Positions 1 to 8,607 are shown, numbered from the stretch's first letter. The stretch: 64,000 bases of DNA from an uncultured Flavobacteriaceae bacterium (GCA_947502975.1 CANNBV010000001.1:310001-374000); one strand, 5' to 3'. Numbers and translations: made by a program. The notes: generated by a model from the letters alone, not told the origin.

Positions 1-28
1 CCTGTAGCTTTTAGAATATAAATTATTT

Positions 29-136
29 GGGCGTTACCCTGCGGGTCGCGCTTTTCATTATATCTTTTAAACACAAAACCTGCTTTTTTAGCAGGTTTTG
101 TGTTTAAAAGGATGCCATTGCAATCGCTAACGCGGG
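29..136 (+). repeat. Dispersed GCGTTA-ended element, copy 1
   Basis: The element begins GGGCGTTACCC and ends CTAACGCGGG. Like copies 3 and 6 it has an inner left arm containing ATATCTTTT and an inner right arm containing AAAGGATGCCATTGCAAT. Between them lies a perfect 20-bp stem (64-83 pairing with 91-110) around a 7-base T-rich loop. No T-run follows the stem, so it is not a textbook terminator. The copy starts about 20 bases after a TAG at 5-7 that may end a gene left of the window. The repeat is seen directly; its function is unknown. Confidence 0.8.
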
Positions 137-173
137 TGTGTTTGCAAGCTTAGAGTCATTTCCAAACCAATAT

Positions 174-596
174 TTAGTTTGTGTAACTGTTTCTTTCCCC
201 TGGCTTATCACTAAGATATTGCACAAATTCAAACTGATTCCCATCCGCATCAGCAAAATAATCCCTAATTCTGTATTTTTCTATTTCTTTAGGAAAATCT
301 CTCTTATATCCATTTTTAAGTAGATTATTAGCAATTTCCTCAACATCATTTACAACAAAACCTAAGTGATTTATGCCTATGGTGTCATAGTTTTTATCAA
401 CTTTTAAATCACTTTGTGTCGCTTGATTAATAGCTACATACGTATTATCGTCACCAAGATGAACCCATTCTCTTAGTTCATTACCTCCACCTCTAATTTT
501 AAAATGAGGAAATGCAATTTGGAAGAATTTAATGGCTTCCTGGACATTATTTACTGTAATATTTGCATGTTCTAAATATATGCTCTGTGCTTTCAT
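174..596 (-). CDS. VOC-family (glyoxalase-like) protein
   Basis: A 140-residue single-domain protein of the vicinal oxygen chelate fold. The N-terminal stretch LEHANITVNNVQEAIKFF and the later half INHLGFVVNDVEEIANNL are the two beta-alpha-beta-beta-beta modules typical of the family, and the C-terminal DADGNQFEFVQY is the usual closing motif. The frame is open 44 codons further upstream, but that extension has no VOC similarity and crosses the spacer after the LuxR gene, so I start at the ATG at 596. It probably follows the GAF-LuxR gene in the same transcript (115-base gap). Substrate is unknown; VOC members include glyoxalases, dioxygenases and resistance proteins. Confidence 0.8.
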   Translation of the reverse strand: MKAQSIYLEHANITVNNVQEAIKFFQIAFPHFKIRGGGNELREWVHLGDDNTYVAINQATQSDLKVDKNYDTIGINHLGFVVNDVEEIANNLLKNGYKRDFPKEIEKYRIRDYFADADGNQFEFVQYLSDKPGERNSYTN

Positions 597-711
597 AATA
601 TATTGTTTTTGATTTAGAACAAATATCAGGCTGTGAGTCGAGTAATAAAACGAACCTAAGTACAGAAAGTTACCTGTACTAAAGTGCAGGTATAACAAGT
701 TAAGAAGTAGA

Positions 712-1650
712 TTAGAGACTAAGAACACCTCTTTTTAAACAAATATCAACTGCTTCGGTACGTGTACTAGCATTAAGTTTAGATAGAATTGCAGTAACAT
801 GAAATTTAACGGTGCGTTCGGTTATAAATAGCGCTTCACCAATCTGATTATTGGTAAGCCCTTTTTTTATAAGATGAAGCACTTCTAACTCACGTTTTGT
901 TAATGGTTGTTCAGGATAAAGAAGCTCTTTTTTATGACTCTCAGCTCTTTCTTGTGCTTTGGTTTCTTTACCTAAAACATTCAGTTGCTTTTGTAATTCT
1001 TTAGCTGTGTTTAAAGCTTCATGTATCTCTCTTTTATCTAAATTGGGAGTATCAAGACACGAAATAATTGTTTTTAAGTGTGGATCAAAAACGTTGTCTA
1101 ATACCCTTTTAATTATTTTATCAGATGTAACACTTTTAGTTTTAAATGACTGCTGTAACCTCGTTCTTTGAATTGCAGTACCAACTAACTCGCTAATGGT
1201 ATTAAGAATCGCCAATTCCTTTTCAGTAAGCTCGCGAGTCTCTTTGCTAAGTAAGTTCATGAGCCCTACTTTCTGACCATTAATTATTATGGGAATGACT
1301 GCATGAAATTTTAAACCCTTAGTCCCAGAACTAATATCATTTAGTCTAGAGCATCTAATCTCGCTAATATTCATTGCCTCGTCTATACCATCATCTAGGT
1401 ATTGTTTTATGCAATAGCACCAACCAGACAAACGTTCAGGATGATTATTTAGCGCAGGTGGTAAATTATATGATGCAGCTAGATAAACCGATTTATGATC
1501 GGGTTCAGTTAACCAAAACCATCCAGTTTCTAGGTCTAATAGTTCTACAGTTTTACTTAAAGATTTAAGAAGTGCAGAATGAAGAGAATATTCTTTATTT
1601 AAATGACTCGCTATTTCATACAAATAAGAAAAATAATCTTTATCGTTCAT
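712..1650 (-). CDS. GAF domain LuxR-type transcriptional regulator
   Basis: A 312-residue soluble regulator. Residues about 20-165 look like a GAF sensor domain (HAVIPIIINGQKVGLMNLL is the typical core strand pattern), followed by a helical linker and a C-terminal LuxR/FixJ-type helix-turn-helix at about 245-305. The motif LTKRELEVLHLIKKGLTNNQ and the recognition helix ITERTVKFHVTAILSKL are clear. There is no receiver domain, so it is a one-component regulator, presumably sensing a small ligand or redox state through GAF. The ligand cannot be read from sequence. It lies directly upstream of the VOC gene, a plausible target. Orientation and length are normal for the class. Confidence 0.85.
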   Translation of the reverse strand: MNDKDYFSYLYEIASHLNKEYSLHSALLKSLSKTVELLDLETGWFWLTEPDHKSVYLAASYNLPPALNNHPERLSGWCYCIKQYLDDGIDEAMNISEIRCSRLNDISSGTKGLKFHAVIPIIINGQKVGLMNLLSKETRELTEKELAILNTISELVGTAIQRTRLQQSFKTKSVTSDKIIKRVLDNVFDPHLKTIISCLDTPNLDKREIHEALNTAKELQKQLNVLGKETKAQERAESHKKELLYPEQPLTKRELEVLHLIKKGLTNNQIGEALFITERTVKFHVTAILSKLNASTRTEAVDICLKRGVLSL

Positions 1651-1834
1651 ACTGTTTGGTCTATTGAAATGAAAGCGAGTATTACTCTATTTATAACACT
1701 TAGTTTTTTTAATGTAAATTATCATAAACGAAGGTAGCAAAATTTTCAAGATCGAATAAAAGTAGAATTCAAACTTCAATTACATCAACTGTTTTTTATT
1801 GACAGGTTTTTCCTTTTTCAGTATTTAAAGTAAA

Positions 1835-2758
1835 TCAAGAAAATTTTGGAATAACCTTTTCTCCAATTTCTTCTATTAATTCTTCTGCTGGTCTTGAGCT
1901 ATATTTTAAATTCAGAATAACGTGGTTTACACCATAAGATTCCAATAAATTCAAATGCGCATTTAAGTATGATGTTCCCGATTTAAATCCAAGATGTATT
2001 GGAGATGGCTTTGCTTTCGAATCTTTAATGATATCAATGTACAAAGATTGCATAAAGGGTTTCCACTTTTCTTTAGTTTTTGTAAGCGCTTCTTGCCACT
2101 GTTTCATTACCAATTGTAATGTTTTGAAATCTCGAGGATAATACAACCAGCCGTCTGAATGTTTTGCAATCCAATCTAATGTTTGTCCAGAATGTCCAGT
2201 TACTAGCATAGGTGTTTTTTTATGGTATTTGGGTAGCAAATCAATACCACCACTGGTACTACCGTAAAACTTAGAAGTGTAAGTGGGAAAATCGTCTTGC
2301 AAAGCTTTAATATAAAAGAAACTATCTCTGAACAGCTCCGACTTATTGTCTAATGCTTGATTAAAAGCAGAATATTCTATCGGCCTGTCTCCAGATGCTA
2401 TACCTAAAATAAGTCTTTCATTAGAAAGTAGCTGAAGACTATTGATAGATTTAGCCGTATGAACAGGATGTCGTAATGGTAAAATAATACTAGCTGAACC
2501 TATAGTAATTTCTTGGGTTTGATTCATTATGTGCGTCATGTAAATCCAAGGGTCATAAAGTTGTCCTGCATCACCAAATAATGGATCATTAAAAGGAACA
2601 TCTCTAAACCAAAGCGCTTTAAAGCCTAATTCCTCAGCTCGCTTAGCTAGAATTTCCTGATTTTTCATAGTAGGGACAGAACCGTTGTAGGCCTCTATCG
2701 GAAAAACCAGCCCTAGTGTTAATTTGCCTTTTGTTGCTATTTTGTTAAATGCACGCAT
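1835..2758 (-). CDS. LLM-class flavin-dependent oxidoreductase (TIGR03571-like)
   Basis: A 307-residue luciferase-like monooxygenase (TIM barrel; FMN or F420 family, FMN being likely here). The N-terminus TLGLVFPIEAYNGSVPTM, the strand FKALWFRDVPFNDPLFGD and the segment ERLILGIASGDRPIEYSAF match the BA3436/TIGR03571 subgroup as I know it. It is the last gene of a four-gene minus-strand operon: its ATG at 2758 abuts the stop of the SDR gene with no spacer. Such enzymes oxidise small organic substrates with reduced flavin. The nitroreductase in the same operon could supply reduced flavin, but that is inference. Confidence 0.82.
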   Translation of the reverse strand: MRAFNKIATKGKLTLGLVFPIEAYNGSVPTMKNQEILAKRAEELGFKALWFRDVPFNDPLFGDAGQLYDPWIYMTHIMNQTQEITIGSASIILPLRHPVHTAKSINSLQLLSNERLILGIASGDRPIEYSAFNQALDNKSELFRDSFFYIKALQDDFPTYTSKFYGSTSGGIDLLPKYHKKTPMLVTGHSGQTLDWIAKHSDGWLYYPRDFKTLQLVMKQWQEALTKTKEKWKPFMQSLYIDIIKDSKAKPSPIHLGFKSGTSYLNAHLNLLESYGVNHVILNLKYSSRPAEELIEEIGEKVIPKFS

Positions 2759-3556
2759 TTATCTATTCACTATTTTTTTTGTTTCAGAAAGTAATCGTAC
2801 TATTTTTTCATGGTCATAAGCATCGTTATGGGCAGTGTTAAAACTCCCTCTATCATTATCAAAATAATTACCATCACTTTTTGAATACTTTTCTGAGGTT
2901 GCTAACTCATATAGAATATTTGCACCTTTATCTGCCGAAGACCAATGTTGGCCATAAGCTTCTTTAACCATTTTAGTATTTAGTAGAGATCCTGGGTTTA
3001 CAGCAATTGTTAGTATTTCTGAATTTGCTTTAGCGAAAGCAAAACTCCACATGGCTAAAGCCAGTTTGCTTTGTGCATATGCCTCTTGGTTAGAGATTTG
3101 CTTGTCTCCAAGTAATGCTTCAATTGAAACTGATGATTGAGCGGCAGAACTTAAATTTATAACTCGTGGTGAATCGCTATTTTTTAATAATTGAATTAAC
3201 CCATTGGTAAGAAGATAAGGAGCAAAATAATTTACGGCGAACCTTAAATCTAAACCATTTTGATTGGATTGTATTTTACTTTTAAACACACCAGCATTGT
3301 TAATTAAAACATCAATTTTGGAGTATTTTGAAGCAATGGATTCTATCATTTTTTCAATACTATCAAAATCTGACAAATCAGAAACAAAGCCACTTACAGA
3401 GGCATTGTTGGATAGTTTTTTAATTTCGACTTTAGTTTGTTCTAATTTTTCACCATTTCTACCGTGCAACAATATTTGATAACCGTATTTCGCTAATTTA
3501 AGTGCGGTTAATTTACCAATACCATCTGTGCTTCCTGTTATTAAAATTGTTTTCAT
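2759..3556 (-). CDS. Short-chain dehydrogenase/reductase
   Basis: A 265-residue classical/extended-style SDR. The N-terminal dinucleotide motif is TGSTDGIGKLTA, followed by NNAGV near residue 90 and the catalytic YAQSK (Tyr-x-x-x-Lys) near residue 160 with an upstream Ser in NLSSAAQSS. The fold and length fit the retinol-dehydrogenase-like SDRs that reduce carbonyls with NAD(P)H. It is the third gene of the nitroreductase-cupin-SDR-LLM operon, separated from its neighbours by 0 to 2 bases, so translational coupling is likely. The substrate is unknown. The operon context suggests reduction of reactive aldehydes, ketones or quinone breakdown products, which is inference only. Confidence 0.85.
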   Translation of the reverse strand: MKTILITGSTDGIGKLTALKLAKYGYQILLHGRNGEKLEQTKVEIKKLSNNASVSGFVSDLSDFDSIEKMIESIASKYSKIDVLINNAGVFKSKIQSNQNGLDLRFAVNYFAPYLLTNGLIQLLKNSDSPRVINLSSAAQSSVSIEALLGDKQISNQEAYAQSKLALAMWSFAFAKANSEILTIAVNPGSLLNTKMVKEAYGQHWSSADKGANILYELATSEKYSKSDGNYFDNDRGSFNTAHNDAYDHEKIVRLLSETKKIVNR

Positions 3557-3558
3557 AG

Positions 3559-4416
3559 TTAGTCAACTTTAATTTTTCCATTAGTTCTTACGTATAGTAA
3601 AACCTCATTTTTAGAAGTGTTTTTTATATTGTGAATAGCTTTACTGGTTGCGCCAAAATAACTTCCAACATCCAGTATTTTCTCTTTTTTGTTTTGTGGC
3701 ATTGTATAAACCAATTCTCCTTGAACAACTACCGAATGTAAAACAGTACCGTCAGTATATATTTTTCCCAGATAGCCTTTAGGAAGTTTGATAAATAAAC
3801 TTTTAAGCGTATTAGCTTCTTTATTATTTAATAGGAAACTTATTTGTGCATTACTTTTTTGATTTACCCAATTGGTTAAATCAGAATCCAACCAAACTAG
3901 ATTAGAAGCATCAATATTTACAGGACGTTCACCATTATCAAACGCTTCTTCTATTGATTTAACTAAATAAGGACCTTTGTTAATTTCTACAAGAGCCATA
4001 TTTTCTGCTCCCTTAGCAGAAGTTACATGTAATGCCTCTTTTGGTTGTGTCCAAAACGAACCTTTAGACATCCACATATTTTCAGCTTTAGGGTCATCAT
4101 TATGTATAGTGCCTTTAATCACTACAGCTCGATACGTTACGTTATGTATATGTGGGGGTGAAGAAAATCCGTCTACAAATTTTGCTAAAAAACCTGTGGC
4201 TACATTTGCATTTCTATTTCCCCAAATAGTTCCTGCTTGTGGACTTTTATCACCTCTTGCTGGATTAAGTTTCTCCCAAACAATTTCAGAACTTAAAACA
4301 ACTTTGTTAGTAGCTTCTTTATTTATTTCTGGATTATGCTTTTTTATCTGTTTATTTTGATTATTACACCCAAAAACAGCAAATATCAAAAGTAACCCTA
4401 AGAATTTGTATATCAT
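3559..4416 (-). CDS. DUF4437-type cupin lipoprotein
   Basis: A 285-residue protein with a lipoprotein signal (hydrophobic run ending FAVFGC, Cys17) and two cupin-like halves. The first half carries the metal-site-like stretch [20 protein letters not shown] (His residues and a downstream Glu/His region in KEALHVTSA); the second half, around [20 protein letters not shown], repeats the barrel with fewer ligands. This matches DUF4437. It sits 4 bases downstream of the nitroreductase stop and 2 bases before the SDR. A periplasmic metal-dependent cupin in an otherwise cytoplasmic oxidoreductase operon is unusual. Activity is unknown; dioxygenase, isomerase or ligand binding are all possible. Confidence 0.78.
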   Translation of the reverse strand: MIYKFLGLLLIFAVFGCNNQNKQIKKHNPEINKEATNKVVLSSEIVWEKLNPARGDKSPQAGTIWGNRNANVATGFLAKFVDGFSSPPHIHNVTYRAVVIKGTIHNDDPKAENMWMSKGSFWTQPKEALHVTSAKGAENMALVEINKGPYLVKSIEEAFDNGERPVNIDASNLVWLDSDLTNWVNQKSNAQISFLLNNKEANTLKSLFIKLPKGYLGKIYTDGTVLHSVVVQGELVYTMPQNKKEKILDVGSYFGATSKAIHNIKNTSKNEVLLYVRTNGKIKVD

Positions 4417-4420
4417 GATT

Positions 4421-5098
4421 TTATTTTTTCCAGGTTATGATTTCCTCCTGTTTTCTTCGTGATTTTGCGTGTGCGGGTTCATCTTTTCGATAACCAAAAG
4501 CTACCATATAAGATAAACCATATTTATTTGTATCAACATCAAATTTTTCCTTTAAAAGAGCCTCTGCTTTTTCTTGATGAAAGCCCTCAATAGGGCAACT
4601 GTCTATTCCAACCAAGGCAGCCGAAGTCATCATATTTGCTAATGCAATGTAGGTTTGTTTAGAAGCCCAGTCAAACAATTTTTTATCAGTATCAAGATTA
4701 AAATCTCGTTCTTGAAACTCTCTATAGAATTTAGAATACATCTCAATCACATCTTTTGGAAATTGTTTTATATCCTTCATCATATGCATGATATAATTAG
4801 AATCCCATTTTGTCATAGGCGCTTTCATACTTAGTCCTAAAATAAAATGACTAGCAGTATCCAGTTTTAAAGGCGCGCCCCAAGCTACCGGTTTTAATAA
4901 TTCGCGTAATTCTTTGTTTTGAACTACTACAAAATGCCAAGGTTCAAAACCAAAGGAACTTGGAGATAGATTGGCTGTTCGAAGAATAAAATTAATATCC
5001 TCTTCTGAAACTATTTTGGTTGCATCAAATTCTTTACAAGCATGTCTAAATTGAAAAGCATTTAAAACATCTTCTTTACTAAGTTTTGGTGTATTCAT
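4421..5098 (-). CDS. Nitroreductase-family NAD(P)H oxidoreductase
   Basis: A 225-residue FMN-dependent nitroreductase. Typical features are the N-terminal [14 protein letters not shown] (phosphate-binding Arg/His/Lys region), [17 protein letters not shown] (flavin contact loop) and the C-terminal [11 protein letters not shown]. It is close in layout to NfsB/YdgI-type enzymes that reduce nitroaromatics, quinones and flavins with NAD(P)H. It is the first gene of the four-gene minus-strand operon and is transcribed away from the HxlR regulator at 5184. A minus-strand promoter fits the Bacteroidota consensus exactly (TTG at 5155-5153, TAGTTTTG at 5132-5125). The parallel with Bacillus HypR/hypO and YodB/yodC is strong. 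Confidence 0.88.
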   Translation of the reverse strand: MNTPKLSKEDVLNAFQFRHACKEFDATKIVSEEDINFILRTANLSPSSFGFEPWHFVVVQNKELRELLKPVAWGAPLKLDTASHFILGLSMKAPMTKWDSNYIMHMMKDIKQFPKDVIEMYSKFYREFQERDFNLDTDKKLFDWASKQTYIALANMMTSAALVGIDSCPIEGFHQEKAEALLKEKFDVDTNKYGLSYMVAFGYRKDEPAHAKSRRKQEEIITWKK

Positions 5099-5105
5099 TT
5101 TTTAT

Positions 5106-5155
5106 ACTATAATTATTATAGTTGCAAAACTAAGTATAGTTTTATATTTTTGCAA
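5106..5155. promoter_or_regulatory. Overlapping divergent promoters and HxlR operator
   Basis: On the plus strand TTG (5122-5124), 20 bases, then TATTTTTG (5145-5152) matches the Bacteroidota consensus and faces the HxlR gene. On the minus strand TTG (5155-5153), 20 bases, then TAGTTTTG (5132-5125) matches equally well and faces the nitroreductase. The two promoters overlap almost completely. A perfect inverted repeat (ACTATAA, three bases, TTATAGT; 5106-5122) covers the expected start of the nitroreductase transcript and touches the -33 of the regulator promoter. Further TATAGT/AGTATAC half-sites occur at about 5134-5140 and 5170-5179. Operator assignment to HxlR is inference. Confidence 0.65.
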
Positions 5156-5183
5156 TAACGGTCAAAAATGATAGTATACTTTT

Positions 5184-5540
5184 ATGATAGAAAAAACACC
5201 TAAAATGCTTAAATTCAAAGGTAACGAATACCCTTGTTGTGCTAGTTTAACAATGGGAGTTATTGGTGGTAAATGGAAAACAGTAATATTATTTCATTTA
5301 ATGGAAAAAACCTTAAGATATAACCAACTAAGAAAAACAATGCCTACAGTAACAGAAAGAACATTAAGTTTACAGCTAAAAGCATTGGAAGAAGACGGAT
5401 TAATTAAGAGGAAAGTGTACACATCAAAACCACCTTTAAAAGTAGAATATTCGTTAACAGATTTTGGTGAAACACTAATTCCAATAATTCAATCTATAGC
5501 AGATTGGGGTGATTATGTGGCAGAAAAATTTCAAGAATAA
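5184..5540 (+). CDS. HxlR-family winged-helix regulator
   Basis: A 118-residue HxlR/DUF24 regulator: GGKWKTVILFHLMEKTLRYN is the family signature, followed by the recognition helix VTERTLSLQLKALEEDGLI and the wing with PLKVEYSLTDFGETL. Two adjacent cysteines (Cys18-Cys19) stand just before the first helix, the region that holds the redox-sensing Cys of Bacillus YodB and HypR. I therefore infer a thiol-based sensor of quinones, aldehydes or hypochlorite-type stress. It is divergent from the nitroreductase operon across an 85-base spacer that holds both promoters and a palindrome. Whether it represses or activates cannot be read from sequence. Confidence 0.9.
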   Translation: MIEKTPKMLKFKGNEYPCCASLTMGVIGGKWKTVILFHLMEKTLRYNQLRKTMPTVTERTLSLQLKALEEDGLIKRKVYTSKPPLKVEYSLTDFGETLIPIIQSIADWGDYVAEKFQE

Positions 5541-5546
5541 TTTTGT

Positions 5547-6647
5547 TTAAAACTCAAACTGTAACTGTGCACTAACAGATTTTTTTTCTACAGGCTTTTC
5601 TTTTTTTTCTGTATTTAAATTAGATAATGAAATACCTAATAAGCGTACAGAATTATTTAGTTTTTCTTGGTACAATAAATCTTTTGCAGTTTCTAAAATC
5701 ACACTTTTATCGCTAATGTAATAAGGTAGTGTTTTACTTCTGGTTTGCAATGTAAAATCGCTGTATTTTATTTTTAAAGTCACTGTTTTTCCTGCCACTT
5801 TACTTTTAGAAAGTCGTCTAGCTACTTCTTTAGCAATATGTTCTAGCTTTTCAAGCATAAAAATTTCAGAAGATAGGTTTTCACTAAATGTACGTTCTGC
5901 AGCTAAGCTTTTTCTTGTACGATGTGGCTTTACTGCACTGTTATGAATGCCTCTAACTATGTAGTAGTAATATCTACCGGATTTCCCAAAATTATCGTCA
6001 AGATATTCTAAAGACTTCTGCTTTAAATCGGCGCCAGTAAAAATTCCTTTTTGGTACATTTTTTCGGCAGTCACTTTTCCAACACCGTAAAACTTTCTAA
6101 TATCTAACTGTTCTAGAAATTCCAGAACCTCTTCTGGGTTTACAGTTTTTTGGCCGTTAGGTTTATTGTAATCGCTAGCTACTTTTGCTATAAATTTATT
6201 AATGGAAATACCAGCTGAAGCCGTTAAACCTACTTCACTCAAGATACGTTCCCTAATTTCTTTTGCTATTAATGAAGCGCTTGGGTTACCTTTCTTGTTT
6301 TGTGTAACATCGAGATAAGCCTCGTCTAATGAAAGTGGTTCTACTAAATCAGTATAATCATAAAATATTTTACGAATCTGTTTAGAAATTTCAGAATAGC
6401 GCTCAAAATCTGCTCTAACAAATATTAGATGTGGGCATAGTTTAACAGCCAAAGTACCAGCCATAGCACTTTTAACTCCAAACTTCCTGGCTTCATAACT
6501 AGCCGCACTGATTACACCTCGTTTTCCGCCACCACCAACAGCAATAGCCTTTCCTTTTAGTTCGGGATTATCCATTTGAGCTACAGAGGCATAAAATGCA
6601 TCCATATCTACATGAATAATTTTTCGTATTGGTAAATCGGCAGACAT
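5547..6647 (-). CDS. dinB: DNA polymerase IV (Y-family)
   Basis: A 366-residue translesion DNA polymerase. Catalytic motifs are visible: HVDMDAFYASVAQ at the N-terminus (first Asp), SLDEAYLDV near residue 105 (Asp-Glu pair), then the thumb with helix-hairpin-helix-like GVGKVTAEKM and the little-finger domain to about residue 345. The C-terminus ends SAQLQFEF, a plausible beta-clamp binding tail (QLxxF-like). Length is normal for the family. It converges with the HxlR gene with only six bases between stops and is divergent from the CYTH gene. No LexA-type box was recognised in the short upstream spacer. Confidence 0.95.
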   Translation of the reverse strand: MSADLPIRKIIHVDMDAFYASVAQMDNPELKGKAIAVGGGGKRGVISAASYEARKFGVKSAMAGTLAVKLCPHLIFVRADFERYSEISKQIRKIFYDYTDLVEPLSLDEAYLDVTQNKKGNPSASLIAKEIRERILSEVGLTASAGISINKFIAKVASDYNKPNGQKTVNPEEVLEFLEQLDIRKFYGVGKVTAEKMYQKGIFTGADLKQKSLEYLDDNFGKSGRYYYYIVRGIHNSAVKPHRTRKSLAAERTFSENLSSEIFMLEKLEHIAKEVARRLSKSKVAGKTVTLKIKYSDFTLQTRSKTLPYYISDKSVILETAKDLLYQEKLNNSVRLLGISLSNLNTEKKEKPVEKKSVSAQLQFEF

Positions 6648-6701
6648 AATGTAAATTTAGGCATTAAATGCCTTTTATCTAAACGTAATGCATAATTACA
6701 A

Positions 6702-7175
6702 ATGATTGAAATTGAACGTAAATTTTTGGTAACATCGCAAGCTTTTAAAAATGAAGCTTTTAAAAAAACTCGATTAATTCAAGGGTTTTTGAATACTCAT
6801 AAGTTGAGAACCGTGCGCGTACGATTGAAAGACAAGCAAGGCTTTATTACGGTTAAAGGAAAATCCTCAAATGATGGACTAAGTAGATTTGAATGGGAAA
6901 AGGAAATATCTAAAACGGATGCTGAAGCACTATTAAAACTATGTGAACCAACAATTATTGATAAAATACGTTATGAAGTAGAAGTAGGAAGTCATGTTTT
7001 TGAAGTAGATGAGTTTTTTGAAACGAATGAAGGTTTAATTATAGCTGAGGTTGAACTAAATTCGGAAACTGAAACATTTGAAAGACCTTCTTGGCTTGGA
7101 GAAGAAGTAACAGGACAAATAAAATATTACAATTCGCAATTAAGTAAACAACCCTATAAAACTTGGAAACCATGA
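6702..7175 (+). CDS. CYTH-domain protein (triphosphate tunnel enzyme family)
   Basis: A 157-residue CYTH protein. The signature EIERKFLV (ExExK) opens the protein, and alternating basic and acidic strands such as RTVRVRLKDKQGFITVKGKS and the late YEVEVGSHVFEVDEFF line the expected eight-stranded tunnel that binds triphosphate with metal ions. Family members are inorganic triphosphatases, thiamine triphosphatases or adenylate cyclases; small stand-alone bacterial forms are most often (tri)polyphosphatases. Its stop overlaps the start of the next gene in an ATGA junction, so the three genes 6702-8607 are probably one transcript. Exact substrate is not determinable here. Confidence 0.9.
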   Translation: MIEIERKFLVTSQAFKNEAFKKTRLIQGFLNTHKLRTVRVRLKDKQGFITVKGKSSNDGLSRFEWEKEISKTDAEALLKLCEPTIIDKIRYEVEVGSHVFEVDEFFETNEGLIIAEVELNSETETFERPSWLGEEVTGQIKYYNSQLSKQPYKTWKP

Positions 7176-7732
7176 AAAGCACAACCTTAATAATTGCAAT
7201 TCTTACGATGTTTTTATTTAACTGTAAAGAAGAAACGAAACAAGAAATACCAAAAATTCAGGATGAAGTTGAAGTAGAAAAAACATCTGAAAAGGTAGTA
7301 GTTGAAGACATTGATACTACCGAAATAGAGTTAGAAAAACCACAAACAACAAAACAACTAAAAGAAAAACTAACAGCGAAAGGATTTAAAATATTTGACT
7401 ATGTAGACGAAAAAACCAAAGATACTATTTTGATGCAGCAGTATTTTATAGCCTTTTTAAAAAGTGGCCCTATTAGAGGTCAAAATGAAGAAGAAGCAGC
7501 AGATTTACAAGAACAGCACCTAGCACATTTAACAAAAATGTATGAATTAGGATATGCTGATATTTCTGGCCCTTTTGGTGATGATGGAAACATCCGTGGG
7601 ATTACAATTTATAATGTTCCAACGTTAAAAATGGCAGATAGTTTAGCAAATTCTGATCCTATGGTGAAAGCAGGACGGTTAGAAATTGAAATACATCCAT
7701 GGTGGGCTGGTAAAGGTTTTCCGTTGAGGTAA
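7172..7732 (+). CDS. YCII-domain lipoprotein
   Basis: A 186-residue protein starting at the ATG that overlaps the CYTH stop (ATGA); a TTG nine bases earlier is less likely. Residues 1-16 form a lipoprotein signal ending LFNC. A Lys/Glu-rich linker leads to a C-terminal YCII-like domain (about residues 85-180) with QQYFIAFLKSGPIRG, HLAHLTKMYELGYADISGPF and the closing MVKAGRLEIEIHPWWAGKG. YCII domains are small ferredoxin-like folds with a conserved His-Asp pair, found in dechlorinases and unknown proteins. A membrane-anchored version is seen repeatedly in flavobacteria as I recall. Role unknown. Confidence 0.75.
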   Translation: MKSTTLIIAILTMFLFNCKEETKQEIPKIQDEVEVEKTSEKVVVEDIDTTEIELEKPQTTKQLKEKLTAKGFKIFDYVDEKTKDTILMQQYFIAFLKSGPIRGQNEEEAADLQEQHLAHLTKMYELGYADISGPFGDDGNIRGITIYNVPTLKMADSLANSDPMVKAGRLEIEIHPWWAGKGFPLR

Positions 7733-8607
7733 TGCGATACTTTTTCAAGACCTTTTACAGTATAGTTAATGTTATAATTATCATTTTATTATTGATAATA
7801 CATTTTGTAATTAAAGATTGTAATTATGAGATGTCATTATTGTTTTACGCTTTTCCTTTACCTATAATTATCACAATAGTTTTACTGCTTTCTATTTGTC
7901 TTTCAAAAAAAATGAGGAAGATTAATATTGTTGTTGCTCTACTACTATTGATGGTCTGGCTAGGCAGAAGCTTTCAAATTAATTCATCTGAAGATACTAA
8001 AGAAACAGATATTGAGGTTGTACTTTGGAATGCAGGGCATCATTTAACTTTAGAAGATGCTTTTAGTGTAAATAAAAGTATTCCTGATGTTTTAGTTTTA
8101 GTTGAATATGATGGTAAAGAAATTCACGATATAAAGAAAAAATATCCACATTATTCTTTTCATGAATTACAACGAGAGATCGCAATTTTTTCAAAAGAAA
8201 AAATAAATATTATTAATGAATCGGCTCTAAAAGTCAGTTCTACAGTCATTCATTTTGAGACTTATGGGGTCAATTTTTACGCTACTGATCTTCCCGCTAG
8301 TATAGATGTTCCAAGAGATTGGGGTATAGATTTAATCGAATCTTCCATCAAATCTAATAAAAATGCTGTCTTATTAGGAGATTTTAATGTCCCATATGAA
8401 TCTATTTTACTTGATACTATAAAAGAAAGCTTTAATCATGCACTTACAGAAAAAGGAAATGGGTTTAGAGAAACTTGGTTTTGGAATTTACCTATTCTTT
8501 CTTTAGATCATATTTGGGTGTCCAAAGATTTAGAACTTGTGAAAGCAGAAAAAATTAACACTTGGAAATCTGACCATAGTATGGTAAAAGTGTTTATAAG
8601 AAATTGA
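7732..8607 (+). CDS. Membrane-anchored endonuclease/exonuclease/phosphatase family protein
   Basis: A 291-residue protein whose ATG overlaps the preceding stop (TAATG). Three hydrophobic segments in the first about 85 residues anchor it in the inner membrane; the rest is an EEP domain. Visible catalytic motifs are VVLWNAGH at the start of the domain, VLLGDFNVPYES (Asp-x-Asn), SLDHIWVS and the final KSDHSMVKVF (Asp-His). A metal-binding Glu appears in VLVEYDG. The family hydrolyses phosphodiesters of DNA, lipids or sugars, and the substrate here is unknown. The overlap suggests translational coupling to the lipoprotein before it. Confidence 0.82.
   Translation: MRYFFKTFYSIVNVIIIILLLIIHFVIKDCNYEMSLLFYAFPLPIIITIVLLLSICLSKKMRKINIVVALLLLMVWLGRSFQINSSEDTKETDIEVVLWNAGHHLTLEDAFSVNKSIPDVLVLVEYDGKEIHDIKKKYPHYSFHELQREIAIFSKEKINIINESALKVSSTVIHFETYGVNFYATDLPASIDVPRDWGIDLIESSIKSNKNAVLLGDFNVPYESILLDTIKESFNHALTEKGNGFRETWFWNLPILSLDHIWVSKDLELVKAEKINTWKSDHSMVKVFIRN

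Noticed and set aside
138-323. Short plus-strand open frame opposite the VOC gene
   Set aside because: No family features; it is antisense to a recognisable domain.
174-728. Longer start for the VOC protein (ATG-like codon at 728)
   Set aside because: The 44 extra residues are hydrophobic noise over the intergenic spacer and overlap the LuxR gene end; the VOC domain begins right after ATG 596.
1651-1834. Promoter for the GAF-LuxR gene
   Set aside because: TTG-N21-TACTTTTA and TACCTTCG can be found on the minus strand, but neither has both elements at the right spacing and sequence.
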